This document shows, in pieces, positions 31,766 to 43,119 of a stretch of DNA of 64,000 bases (position 1 is its first letter; each line of letters starts with the position of its first letter). The stretch spans positions 37,457,609 to 37,521,608 of the forward strand of contig CM075760.1 of assembly GCA_037974335.1 (NCBI GenBank), written 5' to 3'. This stretch comes from Prionace glauca (taxonomy: Eukaryota; Chordata; Chondrichthyes; Carcharhiniformes; Carcharhinidae). The notes under the pieces were generated by a model. That model saw nothing but the letters and a program-made list of their open reading frames with translations, was not told where the DNA came from and ran no database searches. The position numbers were made by a program, and so were the translations under genes.

Positions 31766-32649
31766 TAATATTCCCTGCAGTTTTATTCTCATAATCTATT
31801 TCCCCCCTCAATCATTTTGTCTTCATTCGTTTAATTCACAATCCTCAGGCCTGTTGCTTCTTCTGACAATTGACTATACTTTATAAGTAAGGAATAAAAT
31901 GTCCTCTCTTTAAAACCACTGGAGAAGATGAGCTTTGATGAAATATGATTGTTATTAATTACAGAAGAATGTTTATTTCAGTTGAAGCAAATTAATTGAA
32001 TTGAAATTCCCCAGCTGTCGGGTTGGAATTTGAACTCCTGTCCCCAGAACATTATTTCAAAATTCTGTATTACCAGTTTAATAATAATATTGCTACAATT
32101 AAGTATCATCACATCTAATAATGAAATAATTGAACATTCATCACTGGGTCACAAGTTGGATCATGAGTTCAGGTATCTGTTGTGGGAATTGAACATATTA
32201 CCATCTTTTTCAAAAATGATTTTGACTCCTGTGAGAGAAGACTGTTAACTGATCACATGTTGTGTTTTGATATTATGCCATTTAGTTCACTGTGTCTAAA
32301 GTCTGGGATCAGTGTCCAATATTACACGGGTGTATTTAATTGTCAGAGGCAAGTTTTTTTCCTAGTCTTCAATCTTATTCTGACTCGATGGCAATGATTA
32401 ATGGGAATCCATGTAAAACTTCCATCAATTCTTAAAATAACATCTGGAAACACGCGAGGCACAGGGTCTGAGAGTTTGACCTTAATGATGCATGAGTTCC
32501 ACTATCAGAACAGCTGAACACTGAGTTTGTTTCTCTTAGAACTGAGCAGTCTACGGGAGATTTAGTACAAAGTTCAAAGCTATTAATGGGAATGTTTTAC
32601 TCATTAGGAAGAATCTGTTACCCACTGGCAAAAGGGCCAGTGTACAGAA
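31766..32649. other. no gene seen; type-2 SINE remnant at 31985-32105
   Basis: 31985-32105 has TTGAATTGAAATTCCCCAGC and CTCCTGTCCCCAGAACATTA, the inverse of the type-2 SINE head. The rest is AT-rich sequence with no recognised feature. Confidence 0.45.
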
Positions 32650-33080
32650 CACACTGCTTTATTAGTTATGAATTAATGGAGCCATCTCAGTGACTACATC
32701 ACACCAGTCCATATTTCTACTTATTTTGTACCAGATCCAATATTTAATTATATGTCGGTAGATCCTGACCGTCTTTATATTACATTCGCTCGTATCTCTC
32801 GTTAATCTACACTGGACCATCCCTCTATTTATGTGACATTAGGTCCTCTCAATTAGTACTAATGTCCAGCACGGATCTGATTATATTGCCTGAGATCCAA
32901 TGTATTTTTATGTTACACGAGATTTGTCTCTTTGCATGACGGAAGAACCTGTCTTTGTTAATTCAATACCGGACGATAAATATACTTCCTGTCAAGGTAT
33001 TATCAATCATGATATACATGGATGTGCCTGTCCGATACCAGTCATTCTTGTTTGGAAGTGTAGGTTTATATTTTGCTAAT
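32650..33080. repeat. degenerate ~35-45 bp repeat field
   Basis: Loosely periodic GATCC..T..ATTTATATTACA motifs (ACCGTCTTTATATTACATTC, CCTCTATTTATGTGACATTA, ATGTATTTTTATGTTACACG), resembling the field at 18560-19270. Confidence 0.45.
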
Positions 33081-33599
33081 ATCTATAAGTAACTGTGAGA
33101 AACGCCGAATTGCTCTGTTACTGTATTTAGCGTGAACGTTTTAACAATTTCTAAGTTATTAAACGTCATTGGGGGACAGGCCAGTATCTGAACAATGGTG
33201 CAGCATTCGTTGTAACAGCGTCAGGTAATCCCTGTTGAGATACATTTTAACAGTTGAATGTTGTGTTGTATTGTGTCAATTTACCACAGATTTTCGCGAA
33301 AAATGTTTCGTCTGTCTCATTTTATTAAAAGCATTCACTGATACGGTGACAATATGAGACTGAATTGTGGACTTACAATATCTCAGATGGACCCAACAGG
33401 CTGAATATCTATCCAATCATTAATTGCTTACCTCTTTCCTTAAAAAAAATGCCACAGAACAAGTCTTGACACTTAGGTTACGATTGAATATAATTCAAAG
33501 TGTATGCATTCTGCAGTTTGTTTTGTTATATTTTAAATCATTGTTTTTTTTCAACTTGAAATGTATTCAACTGCTTAGGCCCGAACCTCTGGTATTCCC

Positions 33600-33735
33600 T
33601 CCGAAATCTACTTATCTCAGTTCCCTCTTCTAAATCAATCCATAAAGCTTTCCCATCTTTGACAATCCTTTTACTAATCTGATCAAATAACTGTTGTTCA
33701 TTAAAAAAAAGTGCAGATGCATGGGGTCTGAAAAA
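33600..33735. repeat. local direct repeat, copy 1 (pairs with 34487-34610)
   Basis: Shares TCCTTTTACTAATCTGATCA, AATAACTGTTGTTCAT and GCAGATGCATGGGG with the stretch about 0.9 kb downstream, in the same order and orientation. Confidence 0.75.
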
Positions 33736-33784
33736 AATGCCAGAGACAGTCAGCAGATCACTCACCATATGTTAAATGGCATTA

Positions 33785-33968
33785 GTGTGCATCTCTCTCT
33801 CTCTCCCTGCCTCTTTCTCCCTCTCCCCTACTCCTCGCCATTCCTGCCTCTCTCCCTCCCGCTCTCTGTCTCTGTTTGTCCCTCCTTATCCCCCTCTCTC
33901 TCCCTGGCTCCTTCTCTCTCTGTGTTTTCCCCTCTGTCTCTCTCTCTCTATGTCTCTCTCTGTCTCAG
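33785..33968. repeat. CT-rich low-complexity tract
   Basis: Runs of CTCTCTCTCCCTGCC and CTCTGTCTC. Open frames in all forward phases are compositional. Confidence 0.85.
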
Positions 33969-34486
33969 ATTGTGCTTAAATCGGATGAGTTCTCTTTTCT
34001 CACGCAATCTCCAATACTTCAGTTTTACTGGTACCCAAGAGACAGATCCAGCTGTTAGTTGAAAAAAAAATGTTTTTTTTGCTTAAGTCGCCTTGTGACT
34101 GAAAAGATGAAGCACAAAAATCCCATCAAGGGAAATTCAGTTCCGAAAACAGACCTGATCACTCACTTCACCTATCTCTTCGATTTCTCTCATACGACGC
34201 CTAACACACCTATTTTTTTTTAATTTTAGATCTGCGGGACAAAATGTTGCTTTAATTTTCCCTCTTTTTTCTCGGTGGTAATCTTCAGTCCATCTTCCCT
34301 TTAATTAACCTATTTAAACACCAAATACGACAATTATCTTGATTCACTAAAGTGGCAGTGGAAGTGAATGTAATGCTGAGACCAGCATCAATCTGTGTGA
34401 CTGTTCTTTAGGCTGTCAGAGTGAGTTCACCCTCATAGGCAGGAAGACTGTTCACGGTGATAACATCAAACTGACGCCCACTGTTT

Positions 34487-34610
34487 CAATCAGTTTCCTC
34501 GTCTAAATCAATTCACAAAGCTTTCCCTTCATTGACAATCCTTTTACTAATCTGATCAAATAACTGTTGTTCATAAAAGAATATATTGCAGATGCATGGG
34601 GCTGAAAAAC
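34487..34610. repeat. local direct repeat, copy 2 (pairs with 33600-33735)
   Basis: Second copy, slightly diverged (CACAAAGCTTTCCCTTCATT against CATAAAGCTTTCCCATCTTT). The CT-rich tract lies between the copies. Confidence 0.75.
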
Positions 34611-35901
34611 AACTTCCCGATTCTTGCTGCCGGTTCCAAACCGCACGTCTCACTTCTGAGCAGAAAATAAATCCAGGGACCACAATCTGGTGAGAACATC
34701 TGTCAGTGCGGCCTATATCTGCCCACAGAGTCAGGGCAGAGTCACACAGATCATATTGTGGTGACTTTTACAAATGAGCCTGTTGTGATCTGTTCAGAGT
34801 TTCCCGGACATAACTGATGGTCACTGGATCAGTCACTGAACTCGCGGTTTTCATGAAGGAAGAAAATTATAACTGTTATGTTTCATTGTTTAATCATTTT
34901 CTCTCCATCTGCTATTTACTTTTTGTTTCTCAGCTTTTATCTGTCAGCACCCCGTTTTTATTTCTTCCAACTCTCCAAGTCTCTCCTCCTCTCTCTATTT
35001 CCTTGTCAATCTTTTGAACACTTTTATTAGTACTCAAAATCATGAAGTTTTGAGTGGGGAAATTGAAGAGAGAGTATTTCAACTGGGAGGCGGTCAGCAA
35101 CCAGTTGGCAAAAGTTTATTTTATTGAGCTGAGAGACAGAAATGAAATTATTTATTTTTACGCAAGATTTGTTATGAACTGGAATGAACAGCTTGAAAGG
35201 GTGATCGAATCAGATTTCACAGTAATTTTGGGACATAAATAAGACATATCCTTCATGTATTTAAAATTTCAAGGATTTTCGAGAATGGGAGCATTTTAAT
35301 GGTTCATCTATACCATTGTCCCAGCATTCTTTTTGTGTCTCTCCTGTCCTTCACTGAGACTGAATAAAATGCAATATTTATACAGCTGTCATCTTGTGTT
35401 AATCTTATCTTTTGACAAAACTTGTGTGTGTGTGTTTGTGTGTATGTGTAATTGCCAGGAAACACTCTGAAATTCTATTTACAAACCATCACTTTGAACA
35501 ACTGAATACTGGATCGAACTTGATTGGGAAAAGCACAATAACACTTAACATTTATTGCAGTGTTCTTTTTCTTCCGGAGAGGTTTTCATACTTAGTCTTT
35601 ACAATCTTTACATGTCCTGATTCTGTCTGTAAATGTGGAACTGCTTGTAAGAATGAAAAGGAACAGATTATTTTCTCTTCCTCTGACAGATTCACTATTG
35701 TTACCTCAGATAACAGACATTTATGGAGCCCGCCATGACCGTCCCCCCTTTGGGAATACCAGCTCTTAGTCAGGTGGTGTCAGTCACTCCTGCGGATGTC
35801 ATAGGGATTCAAATCCGTGTTTGCCACACAAATTCCTGTGTCACTAGTCCTGACAAAGAAACCTGTGCTAAAGCCCCAGAAATGATTGTTTCCTTATATC
35901 A
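34611..35901. other. no gene or known element recognised
   Basis: AT-rich, with short GTGTGTGT at 35424-35450 and only small open frames lacking any recognisable domain. Confidence 0.4.
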
Positions 35902-36826
35902 GGTTCCAGTCTGACTCCGGCCCCAGCTGTCTCTGTCAGTGATACACTGGGGCCAGTCATTCACATTGTAATGTTCTAATTCTCAGGTTCCAGTCTGACT
36001 CCGGGCCCAGCTGTCTCTGTCAGTGATACACTGGGGCCAGTCATTCACATTGTAATGTTCTAATTCTCAGGTTCCAGTCTGACTCCGGGCCCAGCTGTCT
36101 CTGTCAGTGATACACTGGGGCCAGTCATTCACATTGTAATGTTCTAATTCTCAGGTTCCAGTCTGACTCCGGGCCCAGCTATCTCTGTCAGTGATACACT
36201 GGAGCCAGTCATTCACATTGTAATGTTCGAATTCTCAGGTTCCAGTCTGACTCCGGGCCCAGCTGTCTCTGTCAATGATATACTGGGGCCAGTCATTCAC
36301 ATTGTAATGTTCTAATTCTCAGGTCCCAGTCTGACTCCGGGCCCAGCTGTCTCTGTCAGTGATACACTGGGGCCAGTCATTCACATTGTAATGTTCTAAT
36401 TCTCAGGTCCCAGCCTGACTCCGGGCCCAGCTGTCTCTGTTAGTGATACACTGGGGCCAGTCATTCACATTGTAATGTTCTAATTCTCAGGTCCCAGTTT
36501 GACTCCGGGCCCAGCTGTCTCTGTCAGAGATACACTGGGGCCAGTCATTCACATTGTAATGTTCTAATTCTCAGGTCCCAGTCTGACTCCGGGCCCAGCT
36601 GTCTCTGTTAGTGATACACTGGAGCCAGTCATTCACATTGTAATGTTCTAATTCTCAGGTCCCAGTCTGACTCCGGGCCCAGCTGTCTCTGTTAGTGATA
36701 CACTGGAGCCAGTCATTCACATTGTAATGTTCTAATTCTCAGGTCCCAGTCTGACTCCGGGCCCAGCTGTCTCTGTCAGTGACACACTGAAGCCGGCCAT
36801 TCAAATTATAATGTTCTAATTCTCTA
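35902..36826. repeat. 84-bp tandem repeat, 11 units
   Basis: Units start every 84 bases (35902, 35986, 36070 ... 36742) with GGTTCCAGTCTGACTCCGGG or GGTCCCAG..., and contain CAGCTGTCTCTGTCAGTGAT, ACACTGGGGCCAGTCATTCA and TTGTAATGTTCTAATTCTCA. Period is exact across all units; differences are a few substitutions, with two blocks of subtype (GGTTCC early, GGTCCC from 36322). Each unit has stops in all three forward frames, so it is not coding. Confidence 0.95.
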
Positions 36827-37913
36827 TGATTATTTTTGGAAGCCGTTACCCAATCCGTTGTGAATTAGAATCTGCATCAGATTTTGCTTCATTTGACCTC
36901 CGCCTGTCATTATTGGACAAATCACTTTCTCTAGAATGATCACACGCTCAAAAAATGTTTATTTAAATGTTATATCATGTTCTGTGTCTCTTACTCTAGA
37001 GAACCCGTTGGTTCACGTGATTCTCCCAGCCAGTTTATGTCATCATTGCGCGAGCATATCTGTCTATATTAGATTAGATTCTTCTTCTGTTGTTGGAGCA
37101 TTATGTTTAATCATTTATAGGGTGTGGGCAGCACTGACATCTGTTGCCCTTCTCTGATTGCCCCTGAGAAAGCGGTGATGACCTGCTATCTTGAACCGCT
37201 GCAATCCTTGTTCACCAGGTGATATCACTGTTTATATCACATGAGGTGTGGCCACTCTTATGATGCACCTGATCCTGATTCATCGCATTACGTAGACTGT
37301 ACAATCTCTACACAGTAGAAAATATTTAAGATGGTTACCATGGAATTGGTGAAGGTAACGGTTAAACAGAAATATTTTTCCTTCTCTGGAGAGGAGCAGA
37401 TGTTTCAATCCTTTGCATCAATAGAAATAAGAAGTCTGAGAATTCCAGGTGTAATTATCTCCTGTCGGCTATATATCCAGGGTCATTTTCATTACCATTT
37501 TCACAAATCAGTACACAATTGAGTCCTATATCAGGAAGTTTAATGAGACATTGAGAAGAACAATTTTCATTATCTCCCCGTCATTCGAGACGTGATTTAT
37601 CCATTTTCCAACAGATCTCTAAAGACAGAAAAGTCATCACCGGGAACAAAATAGTGAGGCTGCAATAATTTTATATGCAAGAGCACACAACAGAAGGGTT
37701 GTCAGTAAATAATTACATATTAAACGTTCTTCAGTTGAAACACATGAACTGTTTGGTGTTTTCATGCATTCATGGAAGGCAGAAATGGGTTGAAGATTAT
37801 CACTGGGAAAACTGAAGGGGAATTGCTAAAAAAGATCATTTCTCCAAAGGGGGTTATTAGAAAATAGAATGTTTAAAATAAGTAAACACACAAATGTTAA
37901 TGATGTTTAGAAC
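36827..37913. other. no gene seen; LINE 'J'/type-2 SINE tail at 37105-37215
   Basis: 37105-37215 reads GGGCAGCACTGACATCTGTT, GCCCTTCTCTGATTGCCC and ATCTTGAACCGCTGCAATCC, the inverse of the LINE 'J' 3' end. The rest is unassigned. Confidence 0.5.
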
Positions 37914-38254
37914 CCTACTTTAGAACCCTACAGTGCAGAAACAGGCCCTTCGGCCCATCGAGTTTGCACCGAACACAATCCCACCCAGACCCTATCCCCA
38001 TATCCCTACACATTTACCTGCTAATCCCTCTAACCTACACATCCCAGGACACTAAGGGGCAATTTTAGCATAGCCAATGAACCTAACCCGCACATCTTTG
38101 GACTATGGGAGGAAACCGGAGCACCCGGAGAAAACCCACGCAGACACGAGGAGAATGTGCAAACTCCACACAGGCAGTGACCCAAGCCGGGAATCGAACC
38201 CAGGACCCTGGAGCTGTGAAGCAGCAGTGCTAACCACTGTGCTACCGTGCCGCA
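37914..38254 (-). mobile_element. young tRNA-derived SINE, type 1a
   Basis: Complete element. Plus strand begins with the tail (AGAACCCTACAGTGCAGAAA, CAGGCCCTTCGGCCCATCGA) and ends with the tRNA-like head (GCAGTGCTAACCACTGTGCTACCGTGCCGC, including the inverse B box GGGAATCGAACCC). It differs from 40396-40733 at about six of 333 positions, so the subfamily was recently active. Confidence 0.93.
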
Positions 38255-38365
38255 TAAAATTCCTACAGTTCAGAAGAAAGGCCATCTGGCCCACCGAGTC
38301 TGCATCCCATCCCAGGTCCTCCGCTCTGCCATATCCCCGTTATCCCCACACATTTACCATGGCTA
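38255..38365 (-). mobile_element. SINE type 1a tail fragment
   Basis: Immediately follows the previous SINE in the same orientation: AAATTCCTACAGTTCAGAAG, GGCCATCTGGCCCACCGAGT, then CATATCCCCGTTATCCCCAC. Body and head missing. Confidence 0.65.
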
Positions 38366-38389
38366 TTCCACATATTCTGAGGGAAAATA

Positions 38390-38790
38390 ACGGACAATTT
38401 TGCATGGCGAATCCAACTAATACTATCCGTTGCAATATAATCGAGAGACTGGTTTCGTGCAGTAATATTGAGACAGGGCCGAATACACCAGATATCAATA
38501 TAGCACCTGTACTAATATAGATGCAGACTGGGCCCAGTTCAGCCATTACTGAGAGGGTGTGTACAGTATCTAACACTCTCTCACCAGCGTGGTATTTTCT
38601 CATATAAAGAGAGACATGCCAGACTCAAACAACTGGGATTTTACTGAGTACAGAATCAACTGAGATTATTGTCATATAATCAGAAATATGATTTCGTGTC
38701 ATATAAACTGGGTCACGTTTAGGATGGGCAAAGACTGAGTCTATTACAGAAATAACCGAGACGATCTTCTGTATATTGTCGTGCCAAAAA
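38390..38790. repeat. degenerate ~35-45 bp repeat field
   Basis: Loose recurrences of ATATAATC.GAGA and AATATTGAGACAGGG / AATATAGATGCAGACTGGG, resembling in inverse sense the field at 18560-19270. Confidence 0.45.
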
Positions 38791-39229
38791 ATGCCGTTTC
38801 GCTGCCATCTCCTGGACAAGCTTTGCTATTGCAGGAGTTGTGAAATGCTGATTTTAGTTGCTGTTTCTCATGCTTTCATGGGCTGAATATCCAGCTGGTA
38901 AGGCCAGCGTATATTAGCAATCGCTAATACATTGAATTTACTGGTTTTCTAGACCATCATAAAAGGCACGTAATAGCCAAGCACGTGTGCGCCTAGAGTC
39001 ACCTCTGGGCTAAACTGGGAAATGATGGAAGGTTTTCTTTTCTGCAGCGCATTAGAGAATCTGATATATTTCAGGTCATGGCCGCAATCACGGAAATGAC
39101 CTTTACATTCAAAATTGTAATTGCATTTTGAAGCCTGTTGTAGTTGGGCTTGAATATTTATCTTGAGAAATTGGCCTACCCTCACAGAGATATTACCACT
39201 CTGCCACTGTCACCCTTTCAACATTGATA

Positions 39230-42200
39230 CAGTACTTTCAGCAGAGAAGAAGGCCATTTTGAAGCGTCATGTGTGTGTTGGCCCTCGAAAGGAGCAATTC
39301 ATCCAATAACACTCTGGACCCCACAGTCTAGCATTTTGTTCATTTTCAGACAATTATTCAATCCCATTTTGAACACATTAATTGGCGCTGCCTGCACCAC
39401 ACTCTCAAATAGCACATTCCAGATCTGGATCACTTACTGTCTGACAATGTTTTTCCTGATGTCTCCATGTTTCTTCCACCAATTTACTTCAACCCGCTCC
39501 CTCTGTGTCAAGATCCTTCTGCCACTGAAGGATCCTTCTATCTACTCTGTCAAGACCCCTCAGGATTTTGAATGCCTCGTTAAAGTCACATCAGCAACTT
39601 CCTGTCAAGGAAATTAGTCCGAACTTCTCCAAAATATTTTCGTCACTGAACTTTCTGATCTCTGGACTTATTCTCGTGTTTTCCTTTCCATTCAGCCTAT
39701 TGACTTTACATTCTGCCTGAGTTCGATGCCGAAAATTGGACCGAATTTTTCGGTTGACGATTTTCCAAGTGTTTTCTACAAATTTAGCACAACTTCCTTG
39801 CTTCTGTATTCTTTTCCCCAATAGACAAAAACTATTCACTTTTTTTTTGTTTGCAGCTGTCTCAACCTGTATTGCATCATGAATGATTTATACACATATT
39901 CACTCAAGTCCCTCGGGGTCTATATTCACTTTCATCATTTCCATTTTTTTCTTCACATTCTGTTGAACAAAACTGATCATGTAACTTTTCTCTGCAATAT
40001 ATTAAATATGCAAATTACTCGTCCATTCAACCAATTAGTTCTTTTTGCCCTGTCACTATTTACCTTAAATCACCATCCTCTGCTTTACAACCTTTCCCCC
40101 AATGTGCCGATTTTCTCCAAGCTGATTCCACAATTTCCTTCTAATCATCTATATATCTATGACAAACAGCAAAGGTTCCAGAACTGATCCCTGAGCCACA
40201 ACACTCCATTCGGAAACGCACACTTGCACAGCTACACTCTGTTTTCTATGACTGAGGCAGCTATCCATCCATCTAATCATCTCACCTCTGATCTCATTTT
40301 ACTGCAAATTCTGTACCACTCTGCCAATAAGGGACCTTGTCAGAGGGTTTACTGGTGTTCATGCAGACAATATCCACTGCTCTACCATCATCAGTCATAT
40401 AGAACCCTACAGTGCAGAAACAGGCCCTTCGGCCCATCGAGTCTGCACCGAACACAATCCCACCCAGGCCCTATCCCCATATCCCTACACATTTACCTGC
40501 TAATCCCTCTAACCTACACATCCCAGGACACTAAGGGGCAATTTTAGCATAGCCAATGAACCTAACCCGCACATCTTTGGACTGTGGGAGGAAACCGGAG
40601 CACCCGGAGAAAACCCACGCAGACACGAGGAGAATGTGCAAACTCCACACAGGCAGTGACCCGAGCCGGGAGTCGAACCCAGGACCCTGGACCTGTGAAG
40701 CAGCAGTGCTAACCACTGTGCTACCGTGCCGCTCATCTTCATCACTTCCTCAAAAATAAACTTGATCATGTTAGTCAGACACGATCTGGTCTTCAAAAAA
40801 AATGTTGCCTTTCACTAGCATATCCACTTATTTCAAAGAGGAATTAAATCCTCTCTCGAAGAATTTTCTTCGATAATTTCCTGACCACTGGCGTAAGGCT
40901 CATTGGCCTGTGCTTACCTGGATTATGGTAGCTATTCTTCCTAATCAAAAATCAGCTCTTCTCCAATCCTCGTACTTCCACTATAGCCAGTGATGATACA
41001 AAGATTTCTCTCAAGACCCCAGAAATTCCTGGCCTCTCGCATTATTCTGCGGTATATCACATCGGTCCCTGAGGACTTGTCTACCATAATGTTTCTCAAG
41101 AACCCCAATATCTCCTCCTTTTTGATCTCAACACGACTCAAACTATCTGTGCATCCTTTCCCAGACTCATCATGCACTAAGTACTTCTCTTTAGTGAATA
41201 CTGATATGAAGTATTCAATACCTCGTCATTTCCTTGGATCCGCGCATAGAATCCCTCACCTGTCCTCGGGTGTGCCAACCCCCTCCCTGGCTAAACTTTT
41301 GCCCTTTATATATGTGTAAAACGCCTTCGGATTTTCTTCCATCCTGCGGCAAATTAATTCTCGTGACCCCTTTTCGCCCTCTTTACTCTTTGCTTAAGTT
41401 TCGTTTTACTTTCCTTGTATTTCATAATTGTTTTGTGTCTTCAAACGCTAGAAAAAATCTTTTTTTTTCCACTTTGACGAGGCTCATAATTTCTCTCATT
41501 TTACAATGTTCCCGAAATTTGCCATACCTACCCTTCATTCTCATTGGAATGTGCCAGTCCGGAATTCCTATCAACTTGAACTTGAAAGCCTCCCATGCGC
41601 CAGATGTTGATTTGTCCTCAAATATTTTCCCCAATCTACATTCTTCCGTTTCTGCCTAATATTGTTATAATTAGTCATCCCCCAGTTTAATGTCTTCACT
41701 TGAGTATTACACTTACCTTTCTCTGTCCGTACCTTAACACTTACTGAGTTGTGCTCTCTGTTCCCCAACTGCTCCCCCACTGAAATGTCGACCACCTGTC
41801 CAGGCTGATTCCCTATTTCCAGGTCCAGTTCAGCCGCTTCCCTAGTTGGACTATCTCTATAATGTTTTGGGAAGCCCTCCTGGATGCTCCTTACAAACTC
41901 TGCCCCATCCACACACTCAGCACAAAATGAGTCCCTGTCAATTTTGAGGAAGTTAACTCTCCCACCACAACAACCCTGTTACTTTTCCATCTTGCCAAAT
42001 TCTCATTCATATCTCTTTCTCAATCTCCCGCTAGTTGTTGGGAGGCCAATAGAAAATGCCGAATCTTGTGAGTACACCCTTCCTATTCCCGCACTCTACC
42101 CATACTGCCTCGCTTTATAAGCCATGCGAACTACATTGGATGCAGTCCTCCTGCAGTACTGCTGCAATATTCTCCTTACCAGTCTTGAAAATGTCCCTCC

Positions 42201-42400
42201 CCTGTAACATCATTTTCTATCCTGCTTGAATCATCGGCATCCTTGTACGTTAAGCTGTCATTCCTCTCCTTTCCTTAACCAAGTCTCTGTTAAAGCAGCA
42301 ACATCACAGTTCCAAGAACGAATCCAAGCTCCAAGTCCATCAGCCTTACCTGTTACACTTTTTGTATTGAAACAAATGCGCTTCAGCCTGCCGGACGCGC
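39230..42400 (-). mobile_element. old, long CR1-like LINE copy with nested SINE
   Basis: Minus strand from 42400 down: endonuclease C-terminus (SIQEGF, GNQPGQVVDISVGEQLGN at 41750-41860), linker (VDKSSGTDVIYRRIM near 41030-41090, equivalent to VDKSPGPDGMYPRIL of copy A1), RT region and C-terminus to about 39250. Extensively diverged and frame-broken. A young SINE (40396-40733) sits inside it. Confidence 0.75.
40396..40733 (-). mobile_element. young tRNA-derived SINE, type 1a, nested in a CR1
   Basis: Complete and almost identical to the 37914-38254 copy. CR1 sequence continues on both sides (CTCTACCATCATCAGTCAT before, CTCATCTTCATCACTTCCTC after), so the insertion is clearly younger than its host element. 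Confidence 0.93.
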
Positions 42401-43119
42401 TTTAATTAGGAGCCACACTATTTCTGCTCTTTCTCTGAGTTTTACTGGCCCTGTTCTCTAGTTCCACTTCAGCGAATTCACCTTTGCTTTATTCCCCTCT
42501 CCCTGGTAGATTTCCTTCCCTAAAGGACATCAGTGAAAGAAATTGGTCCTTTCGACAATCAAATATGGTTTTGGGGTCATCAGTAGATTTTTATTTCCAG
42601 ACAATTTTTATTTAATTCAAATTCCATCAGCTGCAGTGAGCGGATTCGTACCGAGAACATTAACAACATGAGGAATCCATCCTGAAATTATGACATCAGT
42701 AGGAGCTACTCAGAAAATTTCCTCCGTTTTCCTTCCAAGGACTGACTCACGAATCAGCTGCTTCTGTTTGTCCCACGTCACTTCCTGAAATGTAATACCT
42801 GATAGACACCTACCCAACTGGACATGGCAGTATGGATGGGGTAGTAAGGGACACAAGACACAGCTACACCTCTCCACCCACTTCCCTAAACTCCCACACT
42901 TTCCCCAACTCTCAGCGTTTCACTCTCTGCAACTTACAGTCTGTGGAGATCCCTCAATAGGCAGATTTCACAGGCCTCCGTTCCGAAGTTCATACTTGGT
43001 TATGCCCAACTCATTAATCAATTTTAAGTTATTACACCCCTCCCCCTCTCGGTCTGAGTAACCGCCGAGGGCTGACCGGCTTGGAAGCCTTTCTCTGAAA
43101 TTTCACTGCTGGGTCTGGT
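42401..43119. other. no gene seen; type-2 SINE remnant at 42545-42700
   Basis: 42580-42700 has TTTTTATTTAATTCAAATTC, CATCAGCTGCAGTGAGCGG and AGAACATTAACA, the inverse of the type-2 SINE head. The rest shows nothing recognisable. Confidence 0.45.

Noticed and set aside
35902-36826. 84-bp units as an array of mini-exons (acceptor-like TTCTAATTCTCAG, donor-like TTGTAATG)
   Set aside because: The implied introns would be only 19 bases and every unit has stops in all frames.
35902-36826. CRISPR-like array
   Set aside because: Period and unit are uniform with no unique spacers; the genome is animal.
37914-38254. Functional tRNA gene in SINE heads
   Set aside because: A and B boxes are present, but the head continues into a SINE body and tail and does not fold as a complete tRNA.
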